Positions 52,246 to 62,800 of a DNA stretch of 64,000 bases are shown here, one piece after another (position 1 is the stretch's first letter; the number at the start of each line of letters is the position of its first letter). The DNA comes from Anaerotignum faecicola. Its GTDB lineage: Bacteria > Bacillota > Clostridia > Lachnospirales > Anaerotignaceae. A program made the position numbers and the translations under genes. The stretch lies in NCBI RefSeq assembly GCF_003865035.1, contig NZ_BHVZ01000010.1:80204-144203 (forward strand), given 5' to 3'. The notes under the pieces were generated by a model. It worked only from the letters and a program-made list of their open reading frames with translations. It was not told where the DNA came from and did not search any database.

Positions 52246-52981
52246 GAACATCCAACTCCTTCCAGATGGCATTGAAATAATCCTTGAATTCAGGGGCTTC
52301 TCTTGCCTGCATGGGGGTATGGTTTTCGGTGGAGAACTGAATAGGGAAGATTTTTTTCAGGCGTGCAGGACGCTTGGAGAGCACCACCACGCGGTCGGAA
52401 AGACTGATGGCTTCGGAAATATCATGCGTGACGAGGATGGCGGTTTTTCCTTCCTCGCGGATAATCGTGCCGATTTCATCCGAAACGGAAAGCCTTGTCT
52501 GATAATCCAGCGCGGAAAACGGCTCATCCAGAAGGAGAATATCGGGACGGACAGCAAGCGTGCGGATGAGTGCCGCACGTTGACGCATGCCGCCTGAAAG
52601 CTGGTTGGGCAGGCTGTTTTTAAAATCACCGAGACCATATTGCGCAAGCAGGGTATCAACATAGGCGACGTTTTCGGGGGTCAGCTTTTTCTGGATTTCC
52701 AAGCCGAGCAGGGCATTGGAACGAATGCTCCGCCATTGCAGGAGATAATCCTTCTGGAGCATATAGCCAATCGTGCCGCCGATGTAAATGCTCCCTTCAG
52801 AAGGGGCAAGCTGTCCTGCCAGCATGGAAAGAATCGTGGATTTGCCGCAGCCCGAAGGCCCGACAATGGATATAAATTCGCCCGCTTGGACGGAAAGGCT
52901 CAGATGAGACACAGCAGAGGTTTCTCCGCCGATACTGTGGTAGCGGAGGCTGACATCCTCCAGAGAAACAATGGGGTTCAT
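52235..52981 (-). CDS. ABC transporter ATP-binding protein, SsuB/TauB type
   Basis: A 248-residue ATPase with Walker A GPSGCGKST near residue 40, Q-loop YMLQKDYLLQW, signature LSGGMRQRAA near 133, Walker B ILLLDEPFSALD near 155 and the switch His in VTHDISEA. The QKD.LL.W segment is typical of the nitrate/taurine group. I start at 52981 after AAAGGAGG; the long upstream extension has no support. It partners the permease gene that it overlaps. The binding protein is missing from this locus. Confidence 0.93.
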   Translation of the reverse strand: MNPIVSLEDVSLRYHSIGGETSAVSHLSLSVQAGEFISIVGPSGCGKSTILSMLAGQLAPSEGSIYIGGTIGYMLQKDYLLQWRSIRSNALLGLEIQKKLTPENVAYVDTLLAQYGLGDFKNSLPNQLSGGMRQRAALIRTLAVRPDILLLDEPFSALDYQTRLSVSDEIGTIIREEGKTAILVTHDISEAISLSDRVVVLSKRPARLKKIFPIQFSTENHTPMQAREAPEFKDYFNAIWKELDVHVS

Positions 52982-53127
52982 GGAAAGGACCTCCTTTGCA
53001 GAGTTTGATACTTTCAATATATTGCAAAGGGGACAAATGGTGCATTTCTCAGAAAAAAGAAGGGGTAGCCGCAGAGAGAAAAATATGGTAGTATTTCCGA
53101 AAGGACAATGTGAAAGGAGAAATAAAT

Positions 53128-53775
53128 ATGGATTGGAAAACAACAGCACTGGTTGTGATTGATATGGAGAATGCATTTATCAGCAAGGAATCTCCTCTGT
53201 GTATTCAGGAGGCGGCAAAAAGCGTGCCTGCCTGCGGCAGGGTGATTCGCAAGGCGAGAGAAAGAGGGATTCCGGTATTCTTTGTGAACCGCATTTATCG
53301 CAGAAACGGCAGTGATGTGGAATTTACACGCTATGACAGCTGGCTTGGCGGCAATCGTTACCTTGCACCCAACAGCAAGGGTGCGTTATCTATCGAGGTG
53401 CCTGCGGAATTTACACCGCAGAAGGGGGATTATACAATTATAAAGCCTCGTTTTTCCGCTTTTTTCCAGACAGAGCTGGATTTAATTCTGCGTCGTCTGG
53501 GCGTGAAAACTGTGATTCTGACAGGAACAACCACCCCGAACTGCATCCGTACCTCTTGCTATGACGGGCTTTCTCTGGATTATAATATTCTCATCATTGA
53601 GGATTGCTGTTCCTCCAATACGGCGGAGATTCAGCGCGTGAATATGGAGGATATGGCAAGGGTTGGCGCAGTGATTACGGATTCCGATACCTTCTGCACA
53701 GATGTCTTTGCAGTAGCGGATTTTGCAGGAGAAATTCAGAGAAGGGTACAGCAGGACGAAACGGCACCCGAATAA
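53128..53775 (+). CDS. Isochorismatase-like cysteine hydrolase
   Basis: A 215-residue hydrolase of the isochorismatase fold. The catalytic triad is visible: Asp in ALVVIDMENAF near residue 12, Lys in TIIKPRFSAFF near 107 and the nucleophilic Cys in GTTTPNCIRTSCYDG near 141, with the usual cis-peptide region before it. Relatives include nicotinamidases, ureidoacrylate and carbamoyl-sarcosine amidohydrolases, and the substrate cannot be told from sequence. The NAD operon is far away, so nicotinamidase has no special support. It starts at 53128 after AAAGGAG, divergent from the ABC genes. Confidence 0.9.
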   Translation: MDWKTTALVVIDMENAFISKESPLCIQEAAKSVPACGRVIRKARERGIPVFFVNRIYRRNGSDVEFTRYDSWLGGNRYLAPNSKGALSIEVPAEFTPQKGDYTIIKPRFSAFFQTELDLILRRLGVKTVILTGTTTPNCIRTSCYDGLSLDYNILIIEDCCSSNTAEIQRVNMEDMARVGAVITDSDTFCTDVFAVADFAGEIQRRVQQDETAPE

Positions 53776-53782
53776 GAAAGAT

Positions 53783-53824
53783 AAAAAAGCCTTCGACTAC
53801 GAAAAAACGTAGGGAGGGCTTTTT
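53783..53824. terminator. Bidirectional terminator
   Basis: AAAGCCTTCGACTACG and CGTAGGGAGGGCTTT form a stem with an A-rich loop and T-runs on both strands. It serves the hydrolase gene and the convergent propeller-protein gene. Confidence 0.88.
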
Positions 53825-53836
53825 GTATGCAAAAAA

Positions 53837-55078
53837 TCAGGATTCCTTCTCGGCTTGTTCCGGAAGGGAGGATTGCCGCAGCTGCGCATTTTCCATGCGG
53901 AGAGCAGAAAGCTCCTGCTCCATTTTTTCAAGCTGTGTCTTCCAACGGGCATTGACAGCGGCAATTTCATCACTTCTTTGCTCCAGAAGAACGGAAAATT
54001 CCTCTATCTGCTTTTTATGGGATGCCTGTAACGCGGTGTATGCCTTGGAATAGTCATCTTCCTCCGCCTGCTTTGCCGCCTTTGGTGCTTCGGGCAGGGG
54101 AGAGGGGGCAAACACCGCAGGCAGAAAGCCATGCTGTCCGTTGCCATAGCACTCCGCCGCGTTCAGTGCTGCATCATTTGCGCCGAGCAGCTCGCCTTTT
54201 ATGCAGTAGGCAGGGAATTTTTCCATATAGCGCTCCACCGCGCCGAAGGAGGCACCGCCGTTTTCGGAGATACAGCGAAATGGCTGTCCGTTTGCCGTCC
54301 ACATGAGAATCAGTCTGCCGTTTTCCTGATAGGCAAGGCAGTTTTCGCAGTTCGTATCCTCCCAGAGGATGCGCGGCGTACTGATGGCGACGGTATGCTT
54401 ATATTGATAGACCACCTGCGTGCGGAACATATTGCGAACAATATAGAGAATATGGATTCTTTCGGTATCGTTGATGATGGAGAGGTCGGTGCAAGGGGTG
54501 GGGGTCTGAATCAGCGGCGTGACACTGCCGATGGTATAGGGGGTCAAGAGCATTTCTCTTGCGCTGAGGACGTTTCTGCCGGTGCGGTAATACAAGATGA
54601 TATGCGCATCACTCAGCCGTCTGGCGAGGAAGGGTGTTTGCTTCAACGACAGGAAGCGGTCAATCTGATAGGGCTTTTCCCATTGCCCATTGCGAAAGAC
54701 GCTGTAAACAAGGGAATCCACGCCGGTTGCTTCTGTTGGCAGGTGGTAAATAATATGGAAGGCCTCCTTGCTTGGCAGAAGGAAAAACCTTGTGCGGTCG
54801 GTGGGGGAGGTGCCATTTCGCAGGGGGCGGTGCTCCCAGCTGGCAAAATCGGCAGAGGATGCCAGATAAAGCTGCCCTTCGCCGCCGGAATAGAGCAGAT
54901 AGGTGATAGCTTCATATTGGCAGACGGAAAAAACAGGAGAGGCTTTCTCCGCGATTTTCTGCGGCACTGTCCAGCCGTCATGGGAAAAGCTGCGACAGAA
55001 AATATTGCCGTGTTCATAATAAAAAAGATAGAAATAGCCATTCTTCGTTTTCAGATATTTTACATACGGATTCTGCAT
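53837..55078 (-). CDS. Unknown protein with propeller-like repeats and a coiled coil
   Basis: A 413-residue cytoplasmic protein with no signal peptide. Residues 1-310 repeat strands of the type YFYLFYYEHGNIFCRSFS, THILYIV and LILMWTANGQPFRC at about 45-50 residue spacing, like a beta-propeller of the sialidase or WD-like kind, but without Asp-box motifs. Residues 340-405 form a charged coiled coil (KKQIEEFSVLLEQRSDEIAAV). That could let it bind a surface and self-associate. I do not recognise a family. Clean termination and a plausible ATG support it as a real gene. Confidence 0.75.
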   Translation of the reverse strand: MQNPYVKYLKTKNGYFYLFYYEHGNIFCRSFSHDGWTVPQKIAEKASPVFSVCQYEAITYLLYSGGEGQLYLASSADFASWEHRPLRNGTSPTDRTRFFLLPSKEAFHIIYHLPTEATGVDSLVYSVFRNGQWEKPYQIDRFLSLKQTPFLARRLSDAHIILYYRTGRNVLSAREMLLTPYTIGSVTPLIQTPTPCTDLSIINDTERIHILYIVRNMFRTQVVYQYKHTVAISTPRILWEDTNCENCLAYQENGRLILMWTANGQPFRCISENGGASFGAVERYMEKFPAYCIKGELLGANDAALNAAECYGNGQHGFLPAVFAPSPLPEAPKAAKQAEEDDYSKAYTALQASHKKQIEEFSVLLEQRSDEIAAVNARWKTQLEKMEQELSALRMENAQLRQSSLPEQAEKES

Positions 55079-55216
55079 GGAAACGCTCCCTATAGGTTTT
55101 TCATAACAGTTTATGCAGGGAAAGGGAAATGTATCATAAAGAAAACGGGGAAAGAATTGCTTTTTTGTGGAAACTATGGTATGTTTGAGATAGGAAAGGC
55201 AGAAAGGGGGATTTTT

Positions 55217-55489
55217 ATGAGCATGTTAGATACATTTCGGATGTCCGGTACACTTTATGTATGTGCAATCATTCTGGTGATGCTTCTGATTTATGCTGCA
55301 ATCTGCTATCTGGAATGGCGGCTTGCCCAAAAAGAGGAATGGTGGAAGGGAATGATTCTGCCGATCGTTTTTCTGCTGCTTGGCAGAGGCGGTCGATTTC
55401 TAGGGATTATTTTATTGGTGATTTATGGGCTTCAGCGGAATAAGCTGCAAAAGGAACAGAATAAAATAGAAGATAAAATAGAAGAATGA
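55217..55489 (+). CDS. Small two-helix membrane protein
   Basis: A 90-residue protein starting at 55217 behind GAAAGGGGG. Helix 1 is about residues 14-34 (LYVCAIILVMLLIYAAICYL) and helix 2 about 47-72 (ILPIVFLLLGRGGRFLGIILL). A charged tail (LQKEQNKIEDKIEE) may be a short coiled coil. A longer in-frame reading to 54131 exists but is antisense to the propeller gene and is not real. A terminator follows at once. The function is unknown. Confidence 0.75.
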   Translation: MSMLDTFRMSGTLYVCAIILVMLLIYAAICYLEWRLAQKEEWWKGMILPIVFLLLGRGGRFLGIILLVIYGLQRNKLQKEQNKIEDKIEE

Positions 55490-55490
55490 G

Positions 55491-55524
55491 AAAAAGGGTA
55501 TCGACTGTGTCGATACCCTTTTTT
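55491..55524 (+). terminator. Terminator of the small membrane protein gene
   Basis: AAAAAGGGTATCGAC and GTCGATACCCTTTTTT form a perfect stem with a three-base loop. Confidence 0.93.
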
Positions 55525-55528
55525 AAAC

Positions 55529-55552
55529 AAGTCGAAAGCTTGATTTCGACTT
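55529..55552 (-). terminator. Terminator of the pyr operon
   Basis: AAGTCGAAA and TTTCGACTT pair around a six-base loop just after the pyrI stop on the minus strand, followed by a TTGTTT tract. Confidence 0.75.
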
Positions 55553-55555
55553 AGG

Positions 55556-55978
55556 TTAATTTTTTGCCTTGGATTCGCAGTAAATGCAGCGATATTCGCC
55601 CTTTTCCCTGTCTGTCAGCTTGAAGATATGGGGAATCTCCTGCTCCACAGAGGTGATGCAGCGAGGGTTTTTGCACTGGATGATATTCGTCAGCCGTTCG
55701 GGCAGCTGCGGATGTACCTTTTTCACACAAACGCCGTCCTTTACGATATTGATGGTTACGTTGGGGTCAATATAGCCCAGCGCATCCAAATCCAGTTCCA
55801 GCTCGGTATCAATTTTAATGATATCCTTTTTGCCCATTTTCTGGCTGGGCGCATTTTTAATCAGCGCAATGGTTGCATCAACGTGGTCTAAATCCAGAAA
55901 CTGATACAGCTTCATACATTTGCCTGCGGTGATATGGTCAATGACCACACCGTTATTCACTGCGGTTACCTTCATCAT
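55556..55978 (-). CDS. pyrI: Aspartate carbamoyltransferase regulatory subunit
   Basis: PyrI binds CTP or ATP and links PyrB trimers. The 140-residue protein has the allosteric domain (GVVIDHITAGKCMKLYQFL) and the zinc domain with four cysteines in IQCKNPRCITS and YRCIYCESK. The length is close to the usual 150. It starts one base after the pyrB stop and is the last gene of the operon. Its presence indicates an allosterically controlled transcarbamoylase. Confidence 0.96.
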   Translation of the reverse strand: MMKVTAVNNGVVIDHITAGKCMKLYQFLDLDHVDATIALIKNAPSQKMGKKDIIKIDTELELDLDALGYIDPNVTINIVKDGVCVKKVHPQLPERLTNIIQCKNPRCITSVEQEIPHIFKLTDREKGEYRCIYCESKAKN

Positions 55979-55979
55979 G

Positions 55980-56891
55980 TTACGCCACCTCCAGTAATTT
56001 CAGAATCAAAGCCATGCGAATATATTTGCCGTTCAGCACCTGCTTGAAATAGCAGGCTCTGGGGTCATCATCCACTGCAACGGAAATTTCATTGACACGG
56101 GGCAGAGGGTGCATGATGCAGAGATCCTTTTTTGCGGTTGCCAGCTTATCCGGATTCAGAATATAGCTATCCTTCAGACGGACATAGTCCGCTTCGTTGA
56201 AGAAGCGTTCCTGCTGTACCCTTGTCATATAGAGAATATCCAGAGAGGGCATTGCATCCTCAAGGCTTGTGGTTTCCTCATAGGGGATGCCCTCATGGTC
56301 TAATTCCTGAATGATGTATTCCGGAACCTTCAGCTCCTCAGGGGAAATCAGGATGAATTTCACACCTTTATAACGGCGCATGGCATGAATCAGAGAATGT
56401 ACGGTTCTGCCGAATTTCAGGTCACCGCACATCCCGATGGTCAGGTTTTCAAAGGAGCCCTTTTCCCGCTGAATCGTCAAGAGGTCAGCCAAGGTCTGGG
56501 TAGGGTGATTATGTCCGCCGTCCCCGGCATTGATGATAGGCACCGGAGAGCGCATGGATGCAATCATAGGTGCGCCCTCTTTGGGGTGGCGCATGGCAAT
56601 GATATCGGCATAGCAGCCAACCACACGCACCGTATCGGAAACGCTTTCGCCCTTGGAGGCGGAGCTGTTGCTTGCACCGGAGAAGCCAATCACACTGCCG
56701 CCAAGCTCCAGCATAGCCGCTTCAAAGCTCAGACGCGTACGGGTGGAAGGCTCAAAAAAGAGCGTCGCCAGTTTTTTGCGGTGGCACTTTTCTGCATATT
56801 TATCGGGATTTGCAATAATATCATTGGCGGTGGTAATCAAATCATCGATTTCTTCTACCGTCAGGTCTACAATATCAATGAGGCTTCTCAT
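55980..56891 (-). CDS. pyrB: Aspartate carbamoyltransferase catalytic subunit
   Basis: PyrB makes carbamoyl-aspartate, the first committed pyrimidine step. The 303-residue protein has the carbamoyl-phosphate site [12 protein letters not shown] near residue 46, the 80s loop [27 protein letters not shown] near 125, and MTRVQQERF and the [10 protein letters not shown] region near 260. It lies two bases after pyrE and one base before pyrI, as expected for a holoenzyme gene pair. Confidence 0.97.
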   Translation of the reverse strand: MRSLIDIVDLTVEEIDDLITTANDIIANPDKYAEKCHRKKLATLFFEPSTRTRLSFEAAMLELGGSVIGFSGASNSSASKGESVSDTVRVVGCYADIIAMRHPKEGAPMIASMRSPVPIINAGDGGHNHPTQTLADLLTIQREKGSFENLTIGMCGDLKFGRTVHSLIHAMRRYKGVKFILISPEELKVPEYIIQELDHEGIPYEETTSLEDAMPSLDILYMTRVQQERFFNEADYVRLKDSYILNPDKLATAKKDLCIMHPLPRVNEISVAVDDDPRACYFKQVLNGKYIRMALILKLLEVA

Positions 56892-56893
56892 GC

Positions 56894-57532
56894 TTACATC
56901 TCCCTCCAGCTTTCATCGCTCGGGTTACTGCGGAATTTCAGCAGACGTGCGATGTCGGATTCCTTGATATAGCCTTCCTTTGCGGCAACCTCTGCCACAG
57001 CATCAAAATTGGAAAGGCTTACATTTTTTACATTTGCTTCTGCCAGTCTGTCCAGACCCTTCTGCAGGCCATAGGTGAAGATGCTGACAACACCCAGAAC
57101 CTCTGCGCCTGCTTCACGCAGCACGTTTACAACCTCGATACAGCTGCCTGCGGTAGAAATCAGGTCTTCTACAACAACAACCTTCTGTCCCTTTTCCAGT
57201 CTGCCTTCAATCTGGTTATGTCTGCCATGATCCTTTGCGCCGGAGCGAACATATCCCATGGGCAGGTCAAGCAGATGTGCTGTGATGGCAGCATGGGCAA
57301 TGCCTGCGGTGGAGGTACCCATCAGTACCTCGGCATCGGGGTATTCTCTTTTGATGGTTTCTGCCAGAGCATTTTCTACATGATTTCTTACCTCTACAGA
57401 GGTCAGTGTCAGTCTGTTATCGCAGTAAATGGGGCTTTTGATGCCGCTTGCCCATGTGAAGGGGTCTTCGGGACGCAGGAAAACTGCACCGATGGACAGC
57501 AGGTCTTTTGCAATCTGTTCTTTGATATTCAT
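56894..57532 (-). CDS. pyrE: Orotate phosphoribosyltransferase
   Basis: PyrE joins orotate and PRPP to form OMP. The 212-residue protein has the PRPP motif [18 protein letters not shown] near residue 116, the flexible-loop [11 protein letters not shown] near 97 and [16 protein letters not shown] near the start. I start at the ATG at 57532, which overlaps the pyrF stop as ATGA and follows GGAGGAG, not at the in-frame upstream start. Confidence 0.96.
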   Translation of the reverse strand: MNIKEQIAKDLLSIGAVFLRPEDPFTWASGIKSPIYCDNRLTLTSVEVRNHVENALAETIKREYPDAEVLMGTSTAGIAHAAITAHLLDLPMGYVRSGAKDHGRHNQIEGRLEKGQKVVVVEDLISTAGSCIEVVNVLREAGAEVLGVVSIFTYGLQKGLDRLAEANVKNVSLSNFDAVAEVAAKEGYIKESDIARLLKFRSNPSDESWREM

Positions 57533-58245
57533 TCTACTTCTCCTCCTAAAAATTCGCGAATACATCTGTGATATGCCTGAACGGGGTCAGCCGCCTGTGT
57601 GATAGGTCTGCCGACCACGATGTAATCAGAGCCAAGTTCTCTTGCCTTTGCAGGTGTCGTCACACGCACCTGATCGCCTACCTCACCATCGGCAAAGCGT
57701 ACGCCGGGGGTTACGGTGAGGAAGGCATCGCCGCAGACCGCTTTTACCTTGCCTGCCTCCAAAGGGGAGCAAACAACGCCGTCCAGACCGGCATCCTTCG
57801 CATTTTTTGCATAGTGCATAACAACCTCATCCAGAGGGCGGTCAATCAGAAGGTCTTTCTGCATTCGTTCCTCGCTGGTAGAGGTCAGCTGTGTTACGGC
57901 AATGAGCAGGGGACGTGTGCCATCCGCTCTTGTCAAGCCTTCCAGAGCTGCTTCCATCATTGCCGCTGTACCTGCCGCATGAAGGTTGCAGATATCTACA
58001 TCCAGAGCAGAGAGAACCGCCATGGCTTTTTTTACGGTATTGGGGATATCATGCAGCTTGAGATCCAAGAAAATCTTATGTCCTCTTGCCTTGATTTCCT
58101 TTACGATGGCAGGGCCTTCCGCATAGAACAGCTCCATGCCGACCTTTAAGAAAGGCTTTCTGTCTTCGTTTTCAAATTTATCTAAAAATGTCATCAAATC
58201 TGCCTTGCTGTTAAAATCGCAGGCAATGATTACATCCTTACTCAT
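57529..58245 (-). CDS. pyrF: Orotidine 5'-phosphate decarboxylase
   Basis: PyrF decarboxylates OMP to UMP. The 238-residue TIM barrel has the catalytic Lys/Asp cluster in [13 protein letters not shown] near residue 60, the N-terminal [24 protein letters not shown] near 180 and VVGRPITQA near 213. It is of the short type-1 class. Its start overlaps the pyrD stop and its stop overlaps pyrE, so translation is coupled. Confidence 0.97.
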   Translation of the reverse strand: MSKDVIIACDFNSKADLMTFLDKFENEDRKPFLKVGMELFYAEGPAIVKEIKARGHKIFLDLKLHDIPNTVKKAMAVLSALDVDICNLHAAGTAAMMEAALEGLTRADGTRPLLIAVTQLTSTSEERMQKDLLIDRPLDEVVMHYAKNAKDAGLDGVVCSPLEAGKVKAVCGDAFLTVTPGVRFADGEVGDQVRVTTPAKARELGSDYIVVGRPITQAADPVQAYHRCIREFLGGEVE

Positions 58246-59156
58246 TTATGGGCACCTCCAATGATGTCGTTTAAATCCTTGATATTGTATTTTTCCATAA
58301 CACGAGGCAAATCCTCGATGATTTTTTTGCAGATGAAGGGGTCAACCAGATTTGCCGCACCGATTTCTACGGCAGTTGCACCGGCAAGCATCATTTCAAT
58401 GACATCCTCCGCAGAGGAAACGCCGCCCATGCCAATCACAGGAATGTTGACTGCCTCAGACACCTGATAGACCATGCGAACAGCAACGGGGAAGATGGCA
58501 CTGCCGGAAAAGCCGCCCATTTTATTGGCAATGACGGGCTTTTTGGTTTTCAAATCAATCCGCATACCCATCATTGTGTTGATGAGGGCAATCCCATCTG
58601 CACCGGCTTCCTCGCACGCCTTTGCAATGGAAACAATATCGGTTACGTTAGGGGTCAGCTTGATATAGACAGGCTTTGAGGTAACTGCCTTGACTGCCTT
58701 AGTGACTGCCGCAGCCGCCGCAGGGTCTGTGCCAAAGCTCATGCCGCCATGATGTACATTCGGGCAGGATACATTGACCTCCAGAATCCCGACCTGCGGT
58801 TCCTTATCTAATAAAGCACAGGTTTCTGCGTATTCCTCGATGGAAAAGCCGCTGACATTGGCAATCACAGGCTTATGAAAGCATTTTTTCAGCTTAGGCA
58901 GTTCCTCGGAAATAACCTTCTCTACGCCGGGGTTCTGCAGACCGACAGAGTTAATCATTCCTGCGGTACATTCTGCGATACGGGGGGTGGGGTTGCCAAA
59001 GCGCGGCTCCCTTGTTGTTCCCTTAAAAGAGAAGGTACCGAGAATATTGATATCGTAAAGCTCTGCAAATTCATAGCCGTAGCCGAAGGTACCGCTGGCA
59101 GGAATGACGGGGTTATCCAGCGTGATGCCGCTGAGTGTCACCTTTGTGTTTACCAT
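58242..59156 (-). CDS. pyrD: Dihydroorotate dehydrogenase B, catalytic subunit
   Basis: A class 1B PyrD that oxidises dihydroorotate and passes electrons to PyrK and NAD. The 304-residue barrel shows [16 protein letters not shown] near residue 15, [10 protein letters not shown] near 69, the active-site Cys in [13 protein letters not shown] near 130 and the FMN-binding [19 protein letters not shown] near 247. The neighbouring pyrK marks it as the NAD-linked type suited to anaerobes. It overlaps pyrK by seven bases. Confidence 0.97.
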   Translation of the reverse strand: MVNTKVTLSGITLDNPVIPASGTFGYGYEFAELYDINILGTFSFKGTTREPRFGNPTPRIAECTAGMINSVGLQNPGVEKVISEELPKLKKCFHKPVIANVSGFSIEEYAETCALLDKEPQVGILEVNVSCPNVHHGGMSFGTDPAAAAAVTKAVKAVTSKPVYIKLTPNVTDIVSIAKACEEAGADGIALINTMMGMRIDLKTKKPVIANKMGGFSGSAIFPVAVRMVYQVSEAVNIPVIGMGGVSSAEDVIEMMLAGATAVEIGAANLVDPFICKKIIEDLPRVMEKYNIKDLNDIIGGAHK

Positions 59157-59884
59157 ATAATTTCCTCCTTTACCAGAACGGGGCCATCCTTGCAGATGCG
59201 CTTATTGCCGTATTTTGTTTTGCAGGAGCAGCCCATGCAGGCACCAAAGCCGCAGCCCATGCGTTCTTCAAAGCTGAGCTGACCGCTTGTTTTGGTGGCA
59301 GCGGAAAGGGCTTTCAGCATGGGTTCGGGACCGCAGGTATAGAAATAGGTGTAATCGGGAATGGTTTTCACCACATCCGTAACGAAGCCCTTTGTGCCGA
59401 CAGAGCCGTCTGCCGTTGCGATATGCACTTCTGCGCCCAGTGCTTTAAATTCTTCTGCATAGAAGATTTCGTCCTTTGTATTAAAGCCGAGAATGACGAT
59501 GGGCTTTTTCCCCTCCGCAAGCAGATTTTTCGCTAGACGATACATCGGGGGAACGCCTACGCCGCCGCCAATCAGCAGGGGCTTGTCTCCGCTCTTGGAG
59601 GTATCGTAGCCATTGCCTAATCCTGTCAGAATGTCCAGCTTATGGGGGGCTTTCATTTTGCTCATGGCCTCTGTGCCTTTGCCAACGATTTTATAAAGAA
59701 TCGTCAGTGTGTTTTCGTCATAATCGCAGACGGAAATGGGGCGGCGCAGAAAAAAGCCTTTTAATTGAATATTCACAAACTGACCTGCGGCGGTAATGGC
59801 AGAGGTATCCCCTGCCAGAACCATTTTGCAGACGCTTTCGGTCAGCCTTTCATTGCTTTGTATTTTAAAAACAGATTGTTTCAA
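59150..59884 (-). CDS. pyrK: Dihydroorotate dehydrogenase electron transfer subunit
   Basis: PyrK carries FAD and a 2Fe-2S cluster and hands electrons from PyrD to NAD. The 244-residue protein has the FAD motif LRRPISVCDYDE near residue 50, the NAD-site GGGVGVPPMYRLAKNL near 108 and cluster cysteines in ERMGCGFGACMGCSCKT and a following CKDGPV. It lies 12 bases after carB and overlaps pyrD. Confidence 0.97.
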   Translation of the reverse strand: MKQSVFKIQSNERLTESVCKMVLAGDTSAITAAGQFVNIQLKGFFLRRPISVCDYDENTLTILYKIVGKGTEAMSKMKAPHKLDILTGLGNGYDTSKSGDKPLLIGGGVGVPPMYRLAKNLLAEGKKPIVILGFNTKDEIFYAEEFKALGAEVHIATADGSVGTKGFVTDVVKTIPDYTYFYTCGPEPMLKALSAATKTSGQLSFEERMGCGFGACMGCSCKTKYGNKRICKDGPVLVKEEIIW

Positions 59885-59896
59885 GAGAGAACCTCC

Positions 59897-62800
59897 TTAC
59901 GCATCAATCGTGGAAATACCCAGAGTGGTTTCTTCCAGAACATCCAAAAGCACACGAACAGTATCCAGTGCTGTGAAAACAGTTACATTATTTTCAACGG
60001 CACACTGGCGGATTTCCTGCCCATCGCTGTTGCTTGCCGCAGAATGAATATCTCTTGTGTTAATAACATAGCTTACATAGCCCTGACGGATGGAATCAAA
60101 GATTTCCTCACTGCCATCGGACAGCTTCTTTCTGGTTCTGGTGCGAATGCCGTGTTCCTTCAGGAAATCGGCAGTACCCTTTGTAGCTTCGATATTGAAG
60201 CCCAGCTCGTAGAAACGGCGAATGAGGGGCAGTGCTTCTTCCTTATCCTTATCCGCAATGGTAGCCAGAACCGTACCATAGTTCTGGATATTCATGCCGG
60301 ATGCCTGCAAAGCCTTATACAGAGCTCTGTTCAGCTTATTATCATAGCCGATGGCCTCCCCTGTGGATTTCATTTCGGGGGAGAGGTAGGTATCCATGCC
60401 GTGCAGCTTGGAGAAGGAGAAGGCGGGAACCTTTACATACCATCTCTGCTTTTCATCGGGATACAGACCGAAGATACCCTGTTCCTTCAGTGTTTTGCCA
60501 AGGATAACCAGTGTTGCGATATCCGCCAGAGAATAGCCTGTTGCTTTGGAAAGGAAGGGAACCGTTCTGGAGGAACGAGGGTTTACCTCGATAACATATA
60601 CGTTATCCTCTTTATCTACGATAAACTGGATATTGAACAGGCCGATGATGCCGATGCCAAGACCCAGCTTTTTGGTGTATTCCAGGATTTTGCCCTTTGC
60701 CGTATTGGATACGGAGAAGGTAGGGTATACGGAGATGGAGTCGCCGGAGTGAACACCGGTACGCTCTACATGCTCCATGATGCCGGGTACGAATACATCG
60801 TAGCCGTCACAAACAGCGTCTACCTCCAATTCCTTACCCTGAATATATTTATCAACCAGAACAGGCTGATCCTCGTTAATCGCTACAGCTGTTTTCAGAT
60901 AGGTTCTCAGCTGATTTTCATCCGCAACAATCTGCATGGCACGTCCGCCCAGAACATAGGAGGGGCGAACCAGAACAGGATAGCCGATTTCTGCCGCAGC
61001 CTTTACGCCTGCTTCGATATTGGTAACAGCCTGTCCCTTGGGCTGAGGGATGCCAAGCTGAGTCATGATATGCTCAAAGGAGTCTCTGTTTTCCGCCTTT
61101 TCGATTGCCGCAACATCTGTACCGATGATGGTTACGCCGCGTTTCATCAGAGGCTCTGCAAGGTTGATGGCAGTCTGCCCGCCGAGGGATGCAATTACAC
61201 CCAGAGGCTGCTCCAGCTCTACCACATTCATAACATCCTCAACCGTCAGAGGTTCAAAGTACAGCTTATCACTTGTGGTGTAGTCTGTGGAAACGGTTTC
61301 GGGGTTGTTGTTGATGATGATGGATTCATAGCCGAACTTCTTGATGGTGGTTACCGCGTGTACAGTGGAGTAGTCGAATTCGACACCCTGCCCGATACGG
61401 ATGGGGCCGGAGCCAAGCACGATAATTTTCTTCTTATCACTGATACGAGAATCGTTTTCCTTCTCATAGGTGGAGTAGAAGTAGGGGATGTAGCCGCCGC
61501 AGCCGCTTGTTTCAATCATTTTATAAACGGGGAACAGGTTCATTTCCTTTCTCAGATTATAAACTGCAACCTCATCCTGCTTCCACAGCTTTGCGATATA
61601 CTGGTCGGAAAAGCCCATTTTCTTTGCCGTTGTCAGAATTTCCTTATTGCCGACATTTTCTGCCAGAGTGGTTTCGTAATCGACAATCTTCTTGAAGGAT
61701 TCCAGGAAATATTCCGTAATCATGGTTGCCTTGAAGATTTCATGCAGAGAAACGCCATTGCGAATCAGCTGTGCGATGGCATAAATGCGGTCATCGGGGC
61801 TTGTTGCAATATAGCTCAGCATATCCTCGTTGGACATGGTATCGAATTTCGGCATATACAGATGGCAAACGCCGATTTCCAAGGAACGAATGGATTTCAG
61901 CAGACATTCCTCCAATGTACGTCCGATACCCATAACCTCGCCGGTTGCCTTCATCTGTGTGGAAAGCGTATTTGCGGCAGTTGCAAATTTATCGAAGGGG
62001 AAGCGGGGCATTTTTGCTACGATATAATCCAGTGCAGGCTCGTAGTTTGCGGTTGTTTCGCCCAGCTTGATTTCATCCAATGTCATGCCGACAGCAATTT
62101 TTGCGGTAACTCTTGCGATGGGGTAGCCGCTTGCCTTGGATGCCAGTGCAGAGGAACGGGAAACGCGGGGGTTTACCTCGATTAAGTAATATTCGGAGGA
62201 ATTGGGGTTCAGTGCGAACTGCACATTGCAGCCGCCTTCGATTTTCAATTCCTTGATGATTTTCAGTGCAGAATCACGCAGCATGGTGAAATCATGGTCA
62301 TTCAGTGTGAGGATGGGTGCTACAACGATGGAGTCGCCTGTATGCACACCAACGGGGTCGATGTTTTCCATACCGCAGATGGTGATGGCATGGTCGGTAC
62401 CGTCACGCATAACCTCGAATTCGATTTCCTTATAGCCCTTTACGCTCTTTTCTACCAGAACCTGATGCACAGGGGAAAGCTTCAGCGCATGCTTCATGAT
62501 TTCCACCAGTTCAGCTTCGTTATTGGCAAAGCCGCCGCCTGTGCCGCCCAGTGTGAAGGCAGGACGCAGCACAACGGGATAACCGATTTCATTTGCCGCT
62601 GCGATGGCTTCTTCTACGGAATAAGTAATCTGAGAGGGGATAACGGGCTCACCGATGGATTGGCACATTTCCTTAAACAGCTCACGGTCCTCCGCACGTT
62701 CGATGCTATCGATAGGAGTCCCCAGAAGCTCAACCTGACACTCCTTCAGGATGCCCTTTTTTTCCAGCTGCATTGCCAGATTCAGACCTGTCTGTCCGCC

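Noticed and set aside
54131..55216. N-terminal extension of the 90-residue membrane protein
   Set aside because: It is antisense to the propeller gene. The ATG at 55217 has its own ribosome binding site, so only 55217-55489 is kept.
59765..62185. 806-codon plus-strand frame antisense to carB
   Set aside because: carB is unmistakable over its whole length; the antisense frame has no recognisable domain.
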